The notes beneath the pieces are model-generated. The model had not been told where the DNA came from. It did not search any database and saw only the letters and a program-made list of their open reading frames with translations. Position numbers and translations under genes: made by a program. This document shows positions 24,611 through 36,485 of a stretch of DNA of 64,000 bases, piece by piece (position 1 is the first letter of the stretch; each line of letters starts with the position of its first letter). This stretch comes from Cephalotus follicularis (lineage: Eukaryota; Streptophyta; Magnoliopsida; Oxalidales; Cephalotaceae), in contig BDDD01001789.1 in the NCBI GenBank assembly GCA_001972305.1, forward strand, positions 80,320 through 144,319, given 5' to 3'.

Positions 24611-24615
24611 TGCTC
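24611..24615. other. G3 target site duplication, right (TGCTC)
   Basis: Identical to 18643-18647. G2 LTR sequence resumes after it. Confidence 0.9.
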
Positions 24616-25329
24616 ATATCTCAGTCTATTGCATGAATTTCATCTATGAACGTCCATTATAACGGAACTTAAATCACAATTATAAAATCCCTTACCTTTG
24701 AATTCCAAGTTAGGAATTGCAATCCACCTCTTTAAGTCGTGGATCCGAGGCGTTCAAAGCTCCCAGGTCCTTCCAACAGCTCCAACAAGCTTGGTTCTTC
24801 CATTGGTTCGAGCCTCCAAGCCCCCGGTTCAAGAATGGAGCATTTGGGGTTCACTTCTCTCTCTTTTCTCTCTTTCTTCCTCACAACCTCTCTATCTCTT
24901 TTCTCTCTTTGAAAAACTGATTGAAAGAGGAGCAGAAAGTGTGTTTTTATGGGGAAAAATAGATTTCCCTTCTCTCTCTCTCTCCCTCTGCCGACACAGT
25001 CCCTCACCTCACTCTCTTTCTTTGCCATGATAGGTATGGCACGCACTTATGTTGTCTGACGCATGATAGTCGACTGTCTCTGCCGACTGTTTCCAGCCGA
25101 CTATTTTCACTCGCAGTCTGTTGGTTCCACTTAAGGGAGTCCAGTCGACTGTCTCTCTCTGACAGTCGGCCGCCCACCCTGTTCCCACACTTCCCACAAC
25201 ATCCTTTATCTTCTTTTTTGGTAAGCTTTGACATCACAAAGTGGAAAAATCCATAATTCTCATTAATTCAAAGCATAGATTACATCGGGAAATATAATAT
25301 TACATTCAATGAAAATCTCGGGCATGACA

Positions 25330-26540
25330 TGATTATAGTACACATGAACCGACGACTTAAAAAGTCTCGTGTTACAATGGTGTGTAATAAATTGTGAGAA
25401 AATTAATTAGATTAATTTTTTCCATCTGGATAATATTGGATATTATTCTGGGAGCATTGAAATAGGTCTGGGACTATTTAGAATGGCTTAACCAAACCAT
25501 AGGGGTATTTAGGTAATTTATGATAGCCACTGATTGCAACCGAGATTTTAAAAGGGTCCCTGCCCAATAAAGATTTCTTCATAAGAATGTTGGACATATT
25601 AAGTCTTGGTGACAATTATAAAATCAAATACTGGTTAGGTGGATTCTGTAATTTGTAGTGACACATTTGTTTGATCTTATTTAATCAATATTCAAAGGGA
25701 TATGTAATATCTCAAAAATGAGTTGGACTCATTTAAGTAAGTGTTAGACTCAAAATTTTGTCTAGCCTATCTAAGCGTCAATGCTTAGCGCCATCTAAGC
25801 ATCGATGCCTTTTTGGAAAGGGGTCAACATTTAACCCGTCTAAGCGTCAGCACTTTTGGGAAATTGTCGACACTTAGTAAGTTAACGTGGGTTCCCCACA
25901 TGGGCACGTGACGTGCGCACTAACTCTCTCCCACTCCCAGCGATTTTCTCTTATCAGAAATCTGTGGGGAGCACGTCGGCATCATGGGAAGTGATTCCCT
26001 TAGAATACGCGACGTGGTGAGGTGATGTTGTGTGCAACATGTGTGCGCAGCTGGTTGGCATACAGAAACAGAGCATGAAACATTGTTTGGTGATCGTCCA
26101 ACAGAAGTGACCAAGCTTGGAGCTAACCTAGGGTGGATTGTGGTTGGAAAACTTTGTCAAGTTCAATGCATCCTCTGTGAGTATAGTGAGAGAGAGTTGA
26201 GTGTGACATTGTTAGTAGAAAATAGAGGCTATTTTCTGGGTGCTCGGTTGCTGGCGTTTGGAACCATTTGCTTCGAGGAACTCAAAGCTTGAGGGGAGTC
26301 TACTCAAGCTTGTAGCGGCAAAGACGAAGGAACCATCACCGTACGCTATATGTCCTGCTATCCTTCTCTTTATTGTTAGTGAATCACATTTTCAAGCTTA
26401 TGTGATGCTAATTCAAGTACGATATGATGTTGTGTTCCTTGTGACTTGTGCATTCCCTGAATTGGACCATATTCTTGATGTTAGAGGTTTCATCTTCCAC
26501 TGTCTATTGATTAGAAAAAAGTTTTGTTTGCACCTTTAAC
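25330..26540 (+). repeat. C2 3' LTR, probable second part
   Basis: Resumes after G2. Its sequence from about 25410 to 26330 is related, in inverted orientation, to 33880-34810 of the LTR C3, whose start is C2-like; this supports it being the rest of the C2 LTR. It holds AAGCGTCAATGCTTAG-type motifs at about 25775-25880. The right boundary is not sharp: gypsy gag begins by about 26545. Confidence 0.6.
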
Positions 26541-27869
26541 ACCTTTTGGTCCGACTCTATTTCCGGGGATGGCTTACCATTTCCAACATACCCGTCCAAC
26601 ACCTTTTTCATGGCAGGGTGGTGGTAGTGGTAGTGACAGTGGCAAATCATAGAAGACTGATAGCAGTGGTTCTCCCGGTTCTCAGAGTGCTAGTCTTTCT
26701 GGTAGTGCAAATCATTTCCGTTAATCAAGGAGGAGTGGCCAATCATGGAATTCCTGTCGGGGAAACCGATCTAGAGTGCCCAATTAGGGTACTCCTTCCA
26801 AGTTCTCTGATGCCGGTAACCATTATACTCTAGTGTCGTGCATACATTGTCATAAGACCAGCCACACTTATGATAATTGTCGATGGTCTTTGGGTCATTG
26901 TTTGGCATGCGGTGGTACTGATCATCTCAAAAGGGATTGTCCGCGAGGTTACTTGTGTAGAGGGCCATCTGAGACATCACAGACTCAAACACCTCAGGGG
27001 CAGAAATCACAAGGACAGTATGGTAGTGCACCGTCGTCTTCTCGTAGTACTTCTCAGTCCAAAGGGAAACAGACAGTAGGTTCTACACCAACTATGCGGT
27101 CTAAAGTTTTTGCTATGGATCCAGGTGCTACAGCAGGGTCAAACTCAATGATTGGGGGTATGTTTCGACTTTTTTAGCTTCCAGCATGGATTGTTATAGA
27201 TCTAGGCTCATCCCATTCATTTATTGCATCTCATATTGTCCATCACATGTGTTTGAGGCCTTAGTATCTACCATTCCTTATGGAAGTTAATACAACATTC
27301 GGTGAGTCAGCAACTATTGATAGAGTGTGTTGAGATTATGCAGTGGAGATTTATGGTCGTCGCTTACGAGCTGACCTCTTTGTTCTTACCATGGAGGATG
27401 TAGACATGATCATGGGAATGGATTGGCTTTCTATGTATATTATGCTTAGTTGAATTGTTATCAGGAGGTGGTGAACTTCTGTCTACAAGGTCAACTACCT
27501 TTTTGATTTATCAGAACCTTGGAGTCACACATTGTACCAGTTATCACAACTTTACATGTAGACAAATTGTTACGACAGGGTTGCCAGGGGTTTTTGGAAC
27601 ATGTGATTGATACAAATAGATGGAAACCTAGATTGGAAGACATTTGAGTACTGTGCGAGTTCAGAGATGTTTTTCCTCAGGACTTGACATCCTTGCCACC
27701 CAATAGAGAGATAGAATTTGTTATTGATCTTTTGCTGGGAACGACTCCAATTTCCATAGCACCATATCGGATGGAACTAGTTGAATTGAAATAATTGAAA
27801 GTACAGTTACAGGACTTTCTTGACAAAGACTTCATAAGACTCTGTGTTTCCCTTAGGGAGCACCATTTC
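26541..27869 (+). pseudogene. G4 gypsy gag end, protease and RT start
   Basis: Plus strand. A Gly/Ser-rich gag tail with stops leads to two intact zinc knuckles (CIHCHKTSHTYDNC, CLACGGTDHLKRDC) at 26842-26943. A Ser/Gln-rich linker follows. The protease region has IDLGSSHSFIASH at about 27190 and MIMGMDWLSMY at 27410. The linker [20 protein letters not shown] leads into the RT opening (QLQDFLDKDFI). The fragment stops at 27869, where LTR G5 starts inside the RT. There are many stops and shifts. No LTR, PBS or gag start belonging to it is visible. Confidence 0.85.
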
Positions 27870-30265
27870 TGCAACACCCCACTTCCGGGTTACGAACTTG
27901 AGGCATTACTGTCAGTACAATACAATCGATAGTCGAGCATAGGTAGTGTATCAAAAAGCAGGATAATCAAAAACTTTTATACATAACAAGTACCAATGTA
28001 CTCAAATGTAATACTAGCATCCTAACTAAATACTACATGTCCAATACAATACAACATTTGGTCTGAGTCAATACATTAATACATTACATGTAGGAAAGAA
28101 AAGCATAACATCATTACACTTTTCAGCCTACACAGCCCGCTAACAATCTCCATGATCGCTTGTCCCTGCTATGTTACCTATACCAAAATAGATGCCCTAT
28201 CCTGAAGGATGGGTTAGCTGAAATGGCCAAGCAGATATATCCCCATGCATATATTATGCTATGTACAGGTATGCACTATCTTATCAATGTGTGTAATATC
28301 AGTGTATGGCATGTAAATACATGAATGCCAGTTGTGATCAACCATTCATATATCACTGTCCTATACTGGCGTATATAAATGTATCTAATCAATCTATCGT
28401 ATCAATCATCTATCAGACAATCAATAATGGCGTATGAATACACCCAATAGGTTCCTATAAATACTCAAGTAGTACAACGTTAATGTCAATGTCGATAGTC
28501 TATGGAAGGTAGTCTTCGAAGAAGGTGGCTCTATGGGACTAATGATCTCAGACCGGCCAAATCACAGTCAATTAGACCTACTTGGTGGTTATAAGTGCAT
28601 ACTTTGGGGTAAGTGTCATCTGAGTACATACATTGCGCTAAGTTCCATATGTGAGTACACTTGGTAGTAAGTTCCATACAAGCACTTACCCATTGGTAAG
28701 TGCCATCCGAGTGTCAACTCAGTGGATAGTGCTATTTGAGGTTAACAGCTCTACTCACAGTGGCTCAATCAATAGCCCAAAGGTGGTGACAATCTAATCA
28801 AAGGGAACATGTGCGTGTGTGTGTGTGTATGTGTGTGTCTATATCCATCACCTAGCTTCCTGACTAGAGTCATGAGGTCGCTCTAATAGGAATAGTACAA
28901 TACAATCAATTAATCAATGTCAATAGCCAATAGGCGGCAAGTGTCTAACCAGAGGGAACAAATGTGTGTGTGTATATATATATATATCAGTCACCACGCA
29001 TAACTGACCAGAGATCGCTAAAGCGCCTATGGTCACAATCAATCAATCAATCTATTAATCAACACGATTACTCAATCGTTCAATTCGATGGGTCGGTCAA
29101 TGGGTGGACCGTAGTCCAATCAGTCAGTCAATGAATCAGTCAGCTCATCCTATCAATAGATAGTGTTGTACAATCAATTGATCTACCAAAAGATCTAAAC
29201 ATGTCTGACAAAGATAGAAAACTGGTTTAAAAAAGCTTAAGTGATCTCAAGTGCGATCCGGTCAAGTAGTCATTTGAAAACGTATTGCAAACTATTTAAA
29301 AACAAGCAAACGCGTGCTAAGTGCCAACCCAAAGTAGCGATGATTACACTCCAAGAATCGACACTTAGCTTAGTGATCTGAGTCAAGGGTCGATGCTTAG
29401 GCTAACAACTAACTTCAGCCAGAAGATGCCTCGAATAAAGCATCATTGCTTAACAGTCTAACAACTTTGATATTGTAAATACATACATTAAACAATGACA
29501 CCTTGGCTTAAACATTGATGCTTATCCAAGAGAGGTTGCTTAGTGTCATCAATCAATAATTGAAGTGATATAGAAATATTTTAAAAACATGTTTAAGATA
29601 AAGTTATTTGAGCTTAGAAGACTCCCGTTGAAGACCGTTTGAGGTAACAAGCGAAACTCGCAAAATCGGGAGCAAAACAACATATAAGGGTAATCCAGTC
29701 GACTATGGCACATATGCTCTAGTCAAATGGCCCTGTCAAATGAACTATGGTCAACTGGAACGGTACAATCAAGTCAACTGGAATGCTCTGAACCCAGAAA
29801 TGGGATTTTTCCAAAACTCCAACCGCTCAAACTTTTGATTTTGACAACCTTTTTCAAATCCATTTGAAAAGAAACTTTAAGGGAATGATCTAGACATATC
29901 TAGGGATGACATATTAAGATATCAAGTCAATTGGACCGTCAAACGTTCAGCAAAAGACAAAGGGGCTAATTTGGATCTAGAAACACCATTTTCAATAGTT
30001 TTTCTGTTTTTAATCAATCCAACCCACAATCAATAAATACAATCAATATATATGCATCGTTAGATGAATTTTAGGTATAGAACATCTACCTATCAATTAT
30101 AAGCTTCAATGGAAGAAATCTATCACAAATCGGAGATTGGACTCAAGTCCAAGGACTCCTCAATCCATTCCAAGCTTCAATCAATGGATGGATTAGATGC
30201 ATTAAAATTTGATCAATCTTCTATTCAATGGAAATTACTTGAAAATAAATGTTTACACGAATAAT
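27870..30265 (-). repeat. G5 gypsy LTR (right end not fixed)
   Basis: Begins TGCAACACCCCACTTCC inside G4's RT. In the sense of the LTR a donor TTGATAG|GTAGATG at 30089 and an acceptor ATCCTTCAG|G at 28202 with GCTAACCC just upstream resemble the other LTRs. It holds looser GTCGA-type repeats (29335-29545 and 29695-29785), repeats around GTAAGTGCCAT at 28590-28740, and GT/TA microsatellites at 28811-28838 and 28963-28988. It gives way near 30250-30300 to Tat sequence; no clean CA end was found. Confidence 0.65.
28202..30089 (-). other. putative intron in G5 LTR
   Basis: 1888 bp between the donor and acceptor described for G5. Signals are weaker than in the Tekay-like LTRs. Confidence 0.35.
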
Positions 30266-30461
30266 GAAGCACAGATGAAGGTAATTAGAAAAGCTGTTCC
30301 TTCCTCAGTCGTTGCCCTACTGACCAACGAAGAGCGGGGGGAGAATATCCATGACTAGAGGGCGGAGATCACCTCACAACTTCAGAACCCTACACCTCAA
30401 CAAGTACACATGGGAAAAACCTTCATAATTTTTTATAACATATTCTACTATAAGGGCCCAT

Positions 30462-31937
30462 ATGGGGTCTTCCAATTTGCATCTCCAAGAAGGAAGGATT
30501 AATAAGTTAGAAGCAGTTCATGAGCAAATATGTGCTGAACAAGGGACTTCACTTTATAGGATAATCCAAAGATATGATAGAGAAACCAAGAAACTTCAAA
30601 AGGAATGCAGTCAATACTCCAAAGTCTTGGATCATATGAAAGCACACTTCGTTGAAATTGCCTGTAATTGGAGCCAACCCTACGTGGAATTCTCCAAAAC
30701 CCATACATTACCTAACAACCCTAGATATGCAATCGCGCTTAGAAAGAGAGCTGAGCGCTTCTTTATTGAAGATGACAAGCTATTTAGAAAGACATTTGTA
30801 GGAGCACCACTCATATTCCTATCCATTGAACAAGTAAAAGAAGTCATGGGGGAGATGCACACTGACGATTGTGGAGAACACCAAGGCAGGCCCAAGCTAT
30901 TCAAAGAAGCCATGTGAAAGGGATATTATTGGCCAACCATGGAATCACACTGTATATCTTTCTTCAGGAAATGTAAAGCTTGTCAAAAACATGGGAACCT
31001 CGTACATGCGCCAGCAGTGGAACTCCATGTGCTGTCAAACCCATCGTTATTCCTCATTTGGGCCTTTGACTTAGTAGGCCCCAATAACAACAACACATTT
31101 ACACCAATCACCCCCCCCCCCCCCCCACTCCTAACAAAATGGTCACCCATGGATTCTCATAGCTACCAAATTGTATACTAATTGGGTCGAGGCAAAGGCG
31201 ATAAGAAGAACCTCAAGGATTTATATTGCCTCTTTTATTAAAGAACACATAATCTACAGATTCAAGATCCCAAGGCTCATCTTATCTGATGTTGGCACAC
31301 CCTTTGTAAACAAGAACGTCAGGGAGATGCTAGAACATTATGAAATTCATCATATGAAATCTACACCTTACTATCCAAAGGGAAATGGATAGGCGGGGGC
31401 CACCAATAAAACCATCCTATGTATACTTGGTTGGATGATCGATGAAAATCGTAATGGCTAGTTGGACTCTCTTCCTCATGCACTTTGGGCTTTCCGTACA
31501 TCTAAACGGTGTGCTATAGGGGCAACACCCTTCACACTAGTCTATAGTATAGAACGGTCATGCCAACAAAAATTAAAGTCCCTTTAACAAGAATTGCCTT
31601 AGTGGTGAAGCAAGAATACAACAAGGAAATGAAAATAAAGGCTCTTGTGGAACGAAGGCAACGTGCTCAAAATAAGGCACATGTGTACACAAAGAGGGTG
31701 ACTAGGGCATATGCAAAAATGGTGCGCCCTAGGGTCTTTAACCAAGGAGATTTAGTCATAAAGACCGTTGACCATATCAAGAGGAGTGAAGCCACCGAAA
31801 AATTCACACCTAATTGGGAGGGTCCCTATTTGATCAAGGAAATCGGCGAAAATGATTATTATAAATTGATGGATGTATGCTCAGAGGCGAAACTGTCGCC
31901 CCCTAATTCCCAGTATGTAAATAAATTCTATGCTTAA
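30462..31937 (+). pseudogene. T1 Tat-lineage gypsy integrase
   Basis: A 151-codon frame from 30462 gives an uncertain N-terminal part, then RKRAERFFIEDDKLFRK, the zinc-binding HHCC region (EMHTDDCGEHQG...CKACQKHGN) and, in shifted frames, WAFDLVGP, WVEAKAI, SDVGTPFVNKNVREMLEHY, YYPKGNG, and in the last 125 codons GDLVIKTVDH...WEGPYLIKEI. This is the Tat type. A frameshift coincides with a 16-base C run at about 31111-31126. The catalytic Glu is lost: after KGNG there is a TAG and then AGATNKT, with Gly in its place. The C-terminal frame ends at 31937. Confidence 0.85.
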
Positions 31938-32068
31938 TATAATAAAGAAAAGAAAAATCTTTCATGCAAAAAAAATAAGAAAAAAGAAAAAAAAGGGCAA
32001 GCCACTTGAGAGCAAACTGATGTTTCACTATTAGCTGAAAGTAGTACATCACAAAAACATATAATTCC
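31938..32068. other. A-rich spacer after T1 pol
   Basis: A-rich, low-complexity stretch (AAAAAAAATAAG and similar) with no coding signal. Confidence 0.6.
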
Positions 32069-32464
32069 CTACAAAGCTATATAGCACTTGATTGCCAGGA
32101 ACTCCACAAATTCCTGAAAGACCTCATCCACGTCAAAGCCAAGACAACGCGCACCCAGCTCCACTTTCAATTTCCTTACTTCCTCTTTTAAGTCAGGGGC
32201 TCGAACCACCTCAACCTCCCTCAGGGGACCCAGTCCCTCACAGACCGCCCTGCAATCCCTGACCCTCGTTTGGAAGGAGTCCAGAAGCTCTTCCTAAGCA
32301 GCCATGATATTGGTGGAAGAAGAAATTATGAAATATCGGCTCTTCACTTGAACCTTTCGAAAGGCTAACTCCTCTCGAACCATCTCAAACTCTTGTGTTA
32401 CCAAAAAATACAACTCCCTCACCTATTCTAACGCTTTTGACAATGACCTAGGAGAACTCGCCAT
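32069..32464 (-). pseudogene. antisense ORF behind Tat pol, coiled-coil protein, two TAG stops
   Basis: The minus frame from ATG 32464 to TAG 32069-32071 is 131 codons with only two internal stops, both TAG. It begins MASSPRSLSKALE and continues VRELYFLVTQEFEMVREEL and LRKLKVELGARCLGFDVDEV-like segments (seen: EEVRKLKVELGARCLGFDVD). It is rich in Glu, Leu, Arg and Lys with heptad-like spacing, so probably a coiled coil. It lies on the strand opposite pol, between pol and the expected 3' LTR. Tat elements (Ogre/Retand) are known to carry additional, often antisense ORFs there. Function unknown. Confidence 0.7.
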
Positions 32465-32999
32465 TTCAGGACTCTCAAAGATCTTAGAGAATAAACTAGG
32501 GAAGGGAAAAGTGAGAACAACAAAGATAGGGCAATCCTATATACACTGGAGGATTCCTTTCAAATAATGAAGAACATTTAATGATGGCTCTCTACCTTCT
32601 CAAGATATATTAAAAGCAGAAGTTTGAAGTCCCCAAGGAATTTCACACAGAAAGGCCACTCGTTTTTTAGTTTTGATGGGATTCATGCATTTAAGTCCTA
32701 GTGGAATTTATTCGACATGCATAATTCAATTAAGTGTTCCAATAAGCCTCTTATCTAATCAAGAGGTCTAGTCCAATAAGGTATCAAATATTTTGCCTCA
32801 ACTATTGATTTAAGAGCATACCATGTTGTATCGCCATAATTAATGATTGATTTCCTCTAACATAAGCCACATTGCTTTTAATGAAATATGCAATCTTGAA
32901 GTGATGGAGAATATTTTCATTAATTACAAGTCCTAAGTAGGAAAGAGAGCCCAAAAACATTTATAGAGTTATGGTTGGCCCAAGAAATTGGGGTTCAAC
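32465..32999. other. no recognisable feature
   Basis: AT-rich sequence, presumably the leader or 3' region of the Tat element. I see no frame, repeat or LTR end in it. Confidence 0.4.
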
Positions 33000-33620
33000 A
33001 GCGTATCCTTCACTACAGTAGTCTCATCTCTCTCTAAGTCTCTCAGCATGGCCATTGACTCCGTCATCAAAGCATCTACTTTGGCAAGATCATCTTGAAG
33101 CTTGTTCATATAACCCTCGACCTACACCATATCACTGTCGAGGACTTTCAGATCAACAAAGCATATAGTCTCAAATTCGCTCTCTTGAGTACGTTAGGGA
33201 TCTTTTCGATGCCTTCCTTCACCCAAGCCTTGTAGCCTTCGAGTAGATCCTTGACAACATCAGACGTGCAATTTGTGAAGTTGGCAGTAGAGATCTTGAA
33301 TAACAACTTGCCCCAAAAAGTTGAAGTCCACTGCACTGAAGCAAGGACCATGCTTGTCTTCCACCTTCTTTAGAAGTGGCAACCATTGCTCTTCAACCTC
33401 AAGATCTCAAACTGATTGAACTTCAAGAATCGTGCCCTTGTCTTTGCTAATATAAACTATAAGAATATCATCTACAGGACTTGAAGGAGGATCATTCGTG
33501 GGCACTTCAACAAAAGGATGACCCTATCCTAAAGAAGCAAGGATGTCCACTTCTGCGTCTTCCTCACCTCAACAGAGGAATCAACAAGGTCCAAAGGCGC
33601 AGTACCGCCTATTTCTCCAA
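33000..33620 (-). pseudogene. decayed antisense coding region (Tat additional ORF or related)
   Basis: On the minus strand one frame reads GHPFVEVPTNDPPSSPVDD, LILEV-type linker, EEQWLPLLKKVEDKHGPCF; a second frame then carries TSDVVKDLLEGYKAWVKEGI; the first resumes with VEGYMNKLQDDLAKVDALMT and AMLRDLERDETTVVKD. The switch out and back suggests compensating indels in one old ORF with a coiled-coil end. I do not recognise the family with certainty. Confidence 0.5.
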
Positions 33621-33639
33621 TCACCTTTGATCCTGATGA

Positions 33640-34946
33640 TAGAAACGGACAAACCGAGTCCAATGTCAAAAATGGACTTAGGTGTGTAGGGTGTAGAATA
33701 AAACTTAAACATACAATCATGGCAGAGGAACAACACCCTATATAACAAAACCAAGTCCATAATGACACATCCACAGATCACATGGATCACCACAGCATCT
33801 ACTAAATTGAATTGGTGTCACCATTGCAAACAATGGTGACACACAAGCATGGCATAAAAAGAAGGACCACAGAATTATACCAGTGGGTGTAGGCTACTTC
33901 GTTCTTTGCCGCTACAAGCTTGAGTAGATTCCCTTTGATATTTTTCAAGCCACAGGAACAGCAAGCAATCCTTCTAGCAAATACAAACAACTAGAACTCA
34001 CACTCTCTCCCTCACTTAGCTTAGAAAAGGAGTATGGATTATGACCAATCAAGTCAACAATCAATCCACCCTAGATAAGCCTTTTCTTGATGTATATCAG
34101 ATGAAAGAACACTCAATCTACAGAGAAATTCGAGTTCTTGCCCAGCAAAAATGTCTCAACTCATGTATTACATTTTATGCAGAAATGCTTATAACTAGCC
34201 TACCATTCTCTCTCCCAATCTCCCATTCACTTAGGATCATGGCCTTCACTCCCTGGGAATCCGAAGCCATGATTCCCACATTTCTAAAAGGTGGAAAATC
34301 GAGAGAAAACGGCTAATAATGTGAGAGAAGTAGTGCCCACGATTTGAGCTCGTGCACAGGATGCACGTTCTGCTCAAAGACGTCGACGCCTATGCAACGT
34401 GGCACTAAAGCACATCGATGCTTTCTAAAAGACATCGATGTCTTTCTCAGATAAAAGCATCGACGTCTTTCTAAAAGACATCGACGCCTTTTGGCCAGTC
34501 AAGCATAAAGAGTCTAACTTTTTTAGAGATCTCGTGTATCCTTCGAATATTGGTTAAGTAAGATCAGACATATGTGTTTCCACGAAATGTAAAATCCACA
34601 CAACCGATATTTTACATGAAGACTTAATATGTCCAACATGTTAAAGATCTAATCATTATAAGGCAGGGACCCTTTAAAATCTTGGTTAGATCGAGAGGTG
34701 TTCACAAATTACCGAAATACCCCTAGGGTTCTGTTTAGCCATTCTAAATGATCCCAGACCATTTAAATGCTCTCGGAATAATATCTAATATTATCCAGAT
34801 GAAAAAATTTAATCGATAAAATACAAGTGATAGAGACATAACAAATTTAGCACACATCATATATATAAGGAACAAGATTGTTTCATACAAGATAAGATAT
34901 AATGTGACAACCCATCTAATGGCTTGTCGGGTCACTATTTCTAACA
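33640..34946 (-). repeat. C3 copia-type LTR, antisense relative of the C2 LTR
   Basis: Sense start at 34946 (TGTTAGAAATAGTGACCCGACAAGCC on the minus strand). From about 34810 to 33880 it is the inverted counterpart of 25410-26330. It holds AAGCATCGATG/AAGACGTCGATG motifs at 34378-34495. The far end is not fixed; no PBS or PPT borders it, so it may be a solo or truncated LTR. Confidence 0.7.
34378..34495. repeat. GTCGAC motif array (GCGTCGACGC type) in C3
   Basis: Six near-palindromic units such as GACGTCGACGCC, GCATCGATGC and GACATCGATGTC, spaced mostly about 20-24 bp. Confidence 0.8.
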
Positions 34947-36019
34947 CCTGAAGCCTTTGAAGCCTCTTCATTTATTCCTGCTTCCTCCACAAAATCGAAA
35001 GGGGAAACATACATAGAAAAGAGCATGAAGGGAGAGAAAGGCAAATATAGGTAGAACGAGTCCTCAACGCTAGAGCAAAAATATCAACTACCTATATCCT
35101 CTAACAGAGTCAGCATGACTCTCGAAGGAGTTGGAGGTTCAGATGTTTGAGAAACATAATCCATATGAATCATTTTACCCACTCTAGCCTCTTGAAAGTC
35201 TCTCTAATCATGACGACTTCCCGTCCAACTATTGATGTGGGTCCCAGAGGACCTTCAACATCTACAGGGGGATGACCCATACCTAATGGTTAGGTATGTG
35301 GGAGCTCTACGGAATCAGAGCCAGAAGAATAAGGAACAGTCGTTTCAGCAGCCATGAGAAATAAAACACATGTGAGTAGACATGCCCTTTAAAAAAAGAA
35401 AAGGTATCACATAGAGCATGCATGCATAAAGAGTAGAAACATGTGCAGAGGGAGAACATGGGGTGATGTCACCATCATATGGTAAATGAATGACACCTCC
35501 ATCCAAAATTGAGAAAAGCTTCCTACGCCCTCTCACATGGGGGACCACTTCTTCCTTCCCCTCTATTTCCAGCTCAACGAGGCGCTAGGGCAGCAAAAGT
35601 TGAAAGGTGATGATCCATCAATCAAAAATAGAAAGAATGAAAGAAGGGAGATGAATACAAACAAGTCACCTCAAATTCTAGGAAGCGCTTGGTAGATCGG
35701 GCACCCCTCTGCTTCTTGACCTTCCCTTTCTCATAAACTTCAATTTTGAGTCTCAAAAACTTTAATTTTAAATCTCAGAAACTTCAATTTTGTGTTTCCT
35801 AGGAGTAGGAGGCTCTTGGACTGTGCTCCCCCCTTCCCCCAAACTCTGGGGGGCTCTGAGCCTTTCTCTTAGAAGAGAAAGGGGTTGACGTTGTCTCTTC
35901 TCCTTCTCCTCCTATTGTTTCCCCTACAACTCTAGCAAGGGATGATTTTGAGCTGTAAGATCAAAGCACCAACGAGAACCTTGTCAGTAGCGCGAATGAC
36001 CGCTTTCGTAGCAACGAAG
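34947..36019 (-). pseudogene. decayed antisense coding segments with intron-like gaps
   Basis: Minus-strand islands of plausible protein: SSLARVVGETIGGEGEE and SPPEFGGRGEHSPRASYS (about 35940-35810), RLVELEIEGKEEVVPHVRG with KLFSILDGGVIHLPYDGD (35590-35450), and MAAETTVPYSSGSDSVELPH with GHPPVDVEGPLGPTS (35355-35230). The second island is preceded in the minus sense by a GT...TGCCCTAG stretch (about 35676-35586) that looks like an intron. With 33000-33620 this may be one gene-like unit split by insertion of C3: both halves have a GHP...V..P phrase. Family unknown; a Tat-associated plant-mobile-domain-like ORF is possible. Confidence 0.4.
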
Positions 36020-36480
36020 TGTTAGATAGGGTGACCCGACAAGCAATTAGATGGCTCATGTATTCGAATTTATCTATGTATAAAACAGTCTTATTTCATC
36101 TATATAACACGTGCTTTCATTTATATTGTTTATGACAATATCATATGTATTTTATATTATAATTGAAGTAATTTAATTTTGCATTACCTACTTACGCATG
36201 TGATGCCTAGCCAATAACGGTTGGATGCCAAACATGGGGTTGTGAGATTTGTTAGAGATAAGTACTGCAAGCCATTGCAATCTTGTAAACTTATCTTTAA
36301 TATTCAATAAATATGCATTTTCAACTATCTGGGCTGTGAGTTCATTTTACTATTTCAATGCATGTTTAATTAAATGAATGTCCTAAGAACAAAGTTGGAG
36401 GACCAAGTTCTTGATGAGATCAAGATGTGAGAATTGGAACCTCAGTAAACTTATTCTTAAAGCTTCCTGGTCGGAGGATC

Positions 36481-36485
36481 GGTAC
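36481..36485. other. G6 target site duplication, left (GGTAC)
   Basis: GGTAC immediately before TGTCATACCCC; repeated at 45736-45740. Confidence 0.95.

Larger units (their letters stand above)
17391..24695 (-). other. putative intron in G2 LTR (interrupted by G3)
   Basis: Donor CAAAG|GTAAGGG at 24695 and acceptor CTATTACAG|ATTGATGCAG at 17391 in the sense of the LTR, with a GGCTAAT block just upstream of the acceptor. Without G3 and its duplicated TGCTC the intron would be about 1337 bp. Confidence 0.55.
17008..25329 (-). mobile_element. G2 solo gypsy LTR, split by G3
   Basis: The LTR is 17008-18647 plus 24616-25329 (about 2354 bp), from TGTCACACCCC to CTCGGGCATGACA. No internal region of its own is present, so it is a solo LTR left by recombination between two LTRs. 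Flanking 5-mers are TCATT (17003-17007) and TGATT (25330-25334), a target duplication with one mismatch. Motif clusters lie at 18165-18545 and 25065-25170. Confidence 0.85.

Noticed and set aside
24698..25046. Overlapping plus and minus frames of about 100 codons
   Set aside because: They lie in the first part of the G2 LTR in low-complexity CTCTCT sequence; no protein-like features and no conservation in the G6 LTR.
26546..26833. 95-codon plus ORF upstream of the zinc knuckles
   Set aside because: The Gag-like frame here is another one (Gly/Ser-rich, leading in frame to the knuckles); this ORF is its shadow.
31111..31126. Poly-C run as a possible programmed frameshift site
   Set aside because: It sits inside a conserved part of integrase where a shift destroys the protein; more likely slippage during decay or a sequencing error.
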